Below, in pieces: positions 7,432-9,227 of a stretch of 9,227 bases of DNA. Within the stretch, counting starts at the first letter, position 1. Every line of letters begins with the position of its first letter. Position numbers and translations under genes: made by a program. Source of the DNA: an uncultured Ignavibacteriales bacterium. GTDB lineage: Bacteria > Bacteroidota > Ignavibacteria > Ignavibacteriales > Ignavibacteriaceae. The DNA lies in the NCBI GenBank assembly GCA_903915485.1, contig CAIWTC010000209.1, forward strand, positions 1 to 9,227, read 5' to 3'. The notes beneath the pieces were generated by a model that saw only the letters and a list, made by a program, of their open reading frames with translations, was not told the origin of the DNA and did not search any database.

Positions 7432-8601
7432 ATGCAAAAAAATGACTATGATTTAATAATTGTCGGTGCCGGCCCCGCCGGAACGACTGCCGCACGCTTT
7501 GCCGCAGAGCAAGGTGTCTCTGTTCTTGTCCTTGAAAAAGACCGGGATGTCGGCTACCCTGTCCGGTGTGGAGAGGCCATCCGCAGGCGCGGAATCGAAG
7601 AATTTATCGAACCTGATGACAAATGGATTTGCGCCTATATTGACAAATTTTCAATGATAGCCCCTAACGGTGTAAAATCAACCATAGAATACATTGAGAA
7701 AGCGTTAATTCTGGAGCGTAGAATCTTTGACTATGAACTGGCAAAACTTGCTTCCAAAGCAGGTGCTGAAATTATCACCCGATGCTATGTAAATGGACTG
7801 CTCCTTGATAACGGCAAAGTCACAGGAGTTAAATATGTTCAGGCAGGTGAAGAAAAGACAGCAACTGCCAAAATTGTAATCGCTGCCGATGGTGTGGAAT
7901 CCAGAGTCGGAAGGTGGGCAGGACTGGAAACTCACACCCACATTAAGAATATGGAAAGTTGTGTTCAAGTAACCGCCTCCACCCCGGGAATTGAATTGGA
8001 CACCTGCAGATTTTATTTCGGTAAAGATATTGCCCCCGAAGGATACCTTTGGATTTTTCCGAAGGGTAAAGATATTTCAAACATCGGGCTTGGCGTAAGT
8101 GCAACTATGGGGAAGACAACATCAGCCTTAACTTACTTAAATAGATTTATGGAAAACAACTTCCCTAATTCATCTATCACAAGTATTGTTTCCGGAGGTG
8201 TCCCATGCGTGACAACTCTTAAAAAAATGACTGCCCCAGGTATAATGCTTGTCGGCGATGCCGCACATCAAGTTAATCCTTTGAGCGGCGGCGGAATCAC
8301 AAGCGGAATGGTCGGCGGTAAATTAGCAGGTACAATCGCAGGCAAATCAATTAAGCAAAACAAACCTGACTTGATTTACTCGTATGAATCTGAATGGCAT
8401 GAAAGAATGGGTAAGAGGCATGAGACTTACGACAGAATTAAAGACGGGTTCTATAAGTTCTCCGATGAGACATTTAATAATTTAGCGGAAATGTATAACA
8501 AACTGCCTTATGAGAAAAGAACAATCGGGAGACTGTTTACAACCGCACTGATAAACAAGCCTTCTCTATTGTTAGATGTTGCAAAAGTATTTATTATGTA
8601 A
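7432..8601 (+). CDS. FAD-dependent geranylgeranyl reductase family protein
   Basis: This is a flavoprotein of the geranylgeranyl reductase family (PHBH fold), whose members hydrogenate double bonds in isoprenoid chains of archaeal lipids, chlorophyll side chains or menaquinone. It has 389 residues. The dinucleotide-binding motif is VGAGPAGTTAAR (11-22), with E35 at the end of the second strand for ribose. The family YxxRCGE motif is YPVRCGE (42-48), with the cysteine C46 conserved in archaeal enzymes. IAADGVES (150-157) is the second FAD motif. YLWIFP (205-210), eight residues and then GLG (219-221) match YxWxFPx8GxG exactly; this motif lines the lipid pocket. GDAAHQVNPLSGGGI (275-289) contacts FAD. 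There is no signal peptide or clear membrane helix, so a peripheral membrane enzyme is likely. The substrate is unknown; a menaquinone or prenyl-lipid role is inference. The 5' part uses noticeably more G/C-ending codons than the neighbouring genes. It is transcribed divergently from dnaN. Confidence 0.88.
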   Translation: MQKNDYDLIIVGAGPAGTTAARFAAEQGVSVLVLEKDRDVGYPVRCGEAIRRRGIEEFIEPDDKWICAYIDKFSMIAPNGVKSTIEYIEKALILERRIFDYELAKLASKAGAEIITRCYVNGLLLDNGKVTGVKYVQAGEEKTATAKIVIAADGVESRVGRWAGLETHTHIKNMESCVQVTASTPGIELDTCRFYFGKDIAPEGYLWIFPKGKDISNIGLGVSATMGKTTSALTYLNRFMENNFPNSSITSIVSGGVPCVTTLKKMTAPGIMLVGDAAHQVNPLSGGGITSGMVGGKLAGTIAGKSIKQNKPDLIYSYESEWHERMGKRHETYDRIKDGFYKFSDETFNNLAEMYNKLPYEKRTIGRLFTTALINKPSLLLDVAKVFIM

Positions 8602-8608
8602 GTTGTCT

Positions 8609-8634
8609 GAATTATTAGTGAAATGATTTTTTTT
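8609..8634 (+). terminator. Weak candidate terminator after the reductase gene
   Basis: Eight bases after the reductase stop codon, an A/T-only stem with two G-T wobbles (8609-8616 against 8622-8629, 5-nt loop) runs into eight T residues (8627-8634). The T run and position fit an intrinsic terminator, but the stem has no G-C pairs and would be unstable, so the call is tentative. Confidence 0.28.
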
Positions 8635-8643
8635 AACAATAAT

Positions 8644-8685
8644 TTATAATTAATAATTCACAACTTATAATTAATTACTCACCAA
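8644..8685. repeat. Tandem duplication of a 21-nt AT-rich unit
   Basis: Bases 8644-8664 and 8665-8685 are two adjacent copies of a unit beginning TTATAATTAAT and continuing with a CTCAC/TTCAC core, identical at 17 of 21 positions. The second copy extends through the stop codon (8679-8681) and into the last coding bases of the leftward gene. The unit also contains small AT palindromes. It may be simple slippage in an AT-rich convergent intergenic gap; no regulatory role is evident. Confidence 0.6.
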
Positions 8686-9227
8686 TCTAAGTGCATCTGA
8701 AATGAGAAAAATATTTTAGGTGTATTTTTCCCAACAAGCAGATAGTTGTACCCTCTTGAATAGTAATACCCTGCGCCTAATGAGAACTTGTAAATATCAA
8801 TTCCAACTTCACCAAATCCTGAGACAGGATGCCCTTTCGTTGTATAATAATATGAAGGTTGCAAGTGAATAAACACTCTAGGATAGAATATCGCATAAGA
8901 AGCATACATATCAACACCAAGCCCATAATTTGTTTCCCTGGGGTCTGTATTCCATAAAGACGAACCCTTGGCGTTGCTGCCTTGGTTCACAAGGTAGTTA
9001 TCAGGGTCTATTCTAATATTCGAAACAGACGCAAAAACATTTAGCGCCAACCGTGAGGTTTCGAAGAAAGTTGTATCGCTTTTATCTGCAACTTTCCAGC
9101 GGTCTCTAACATAATTAAATATCATAAAGGATGGCTTAATAGATATTTCAGTAAAACTATTCAGCACCCTTGTAAAACCAAAGTCAAACCCATATCTCTT
9201 AAGGAATAATGATGTTGAAACACCAAA
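8679..9227 (-). CDS. Probable outer-membrane beta-barrel protein, C-terminal part, cut by the right edge
   Basis: The leftward frame is open from the right edge to a TGA at 8679-8681, giving 182 visible residues. A GTG at 9165-9167 could be taken as a start, but the frame continues upstream without a stop (KRYGFDFGFTRV just before it), so the true start lies outside the window. The sequence has many short alternating aromatic/hydrophobic segments, for example YGLGVDMYASYAIF, VFIHLQPSYYYTT, VGIDIYKFSLGAGYYYSRG and IFFSFQMHLDW, separated by polar turns. This is the pattern of amphipathic transmembrane beta-strands. The protein ends in an aromatic residue (W) preceded by alternating hydrophobics, as barrel proteins often do for recognition by the BAM complex. 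I do not recognise the family; a type IX secretion PorP/SprF-like or general porin-like protein is possible but unproven. Confidence 0.6.
   Translation of the reverse strand, partial: FGVSTSLFLKRYGFDFGFTRVLNSFTEISIKPSFMIFNYVRDRWKVADKSDTTFFETSRLALNVFASVSNIRIDPDNYLVNQGSNAKGSSLWNTDPRETNYGLGVDMYASYAIFYPRVFIHLQPSYYYTTKGHPVSGFGEVGIDIYKFSLGAGYYYSRGYNYLLVGKNTPKIFFSFQMHLDW

Noticed and set aside
7705..7968. 87-codon minus-strand frame opposite the reductase gene
   Set aside because: It is antisense to a well-supported flavoprotein, with cysteine/phenylalanine-rich shadow composition and no promoter or ribosome site.
8654..8662. Possible DnaA box TAATTCACA
   Set aside because: It is only 7 of 9 to the consensus in extremely AT-rich sequence, with no cluster of boxes and no unwinding-element context apart from general AT richness.

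Overview
The window is an ordinary housekeeping locus from an AT-rich bacterium. Most of it is a replication and topology gene cluster read leftward (minus strand): dnaN, recF, a dciA-like gene (DUF721), gyrB and gyrA. The first junction overlaps by 1 nt (TGATG, dnaN/recF) and the second by 32 nt (recF/dciA). The last two gaps are 34 bp and 30 bp. A plausible sigma70-type promoter and a good Shine-Dalgarno sequence precede dnaN, and a strong intrinsic terminator lies 28 nt after gyrA. The simplest reading is a five-gene operon of about 7.1 kb that makes the sliding clamp, the gap-repair loader RecF, a helicase-loading or helicase-operating factor and both DNA gyrase subunits.

Across a 114-bp divergent intergenic region, a FAD-dependent geranylgeranyl-reductase-family gene is read rightward. 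It has the full set of family motifs, including YxWxFPx8GxG, and probably saturates isoprenoid chains such as a menaquinone tail or prenyl lipid. Its substrate cannot be told from this window. It converges on a leftward gene whose product looks like an outer-membrane beta-barrel. That gene runs off the right edge, so only its C-terminal 182 residues are visible. The 77-bp convergent gap is very AT-rich and holds a near-perfect tandem duplication of a 21-nt unit.

The left 260 bp hold the gyrA terminator, an unremarkable AT-rich spacer, and possibly the last 30 codons of a rightward gene entering from outside the window.

Lineage (inference): the FCB group, probably Bacteroidota/Chlorobiota-Ignavibacteria-like. 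The pointers are weak or absent Shine-Dalgarno sequences before most genes, a GyrB without the long proteobacterial TOPRIM insert but with a short acidic insert before GVHISRYKGLGE, a RecF signature reading SQGQHKTF, the dnaN-recF-DUF721-gyrB-gyrA order and an outer-membrane barrel protein. dnaA is not next to dnaN, and I see no cluster of DnaA boxes. I found no mobile element, CRISPR array, tRNA, rRNA or evidence of a new biological system. The findings are modest and graded accordingly.
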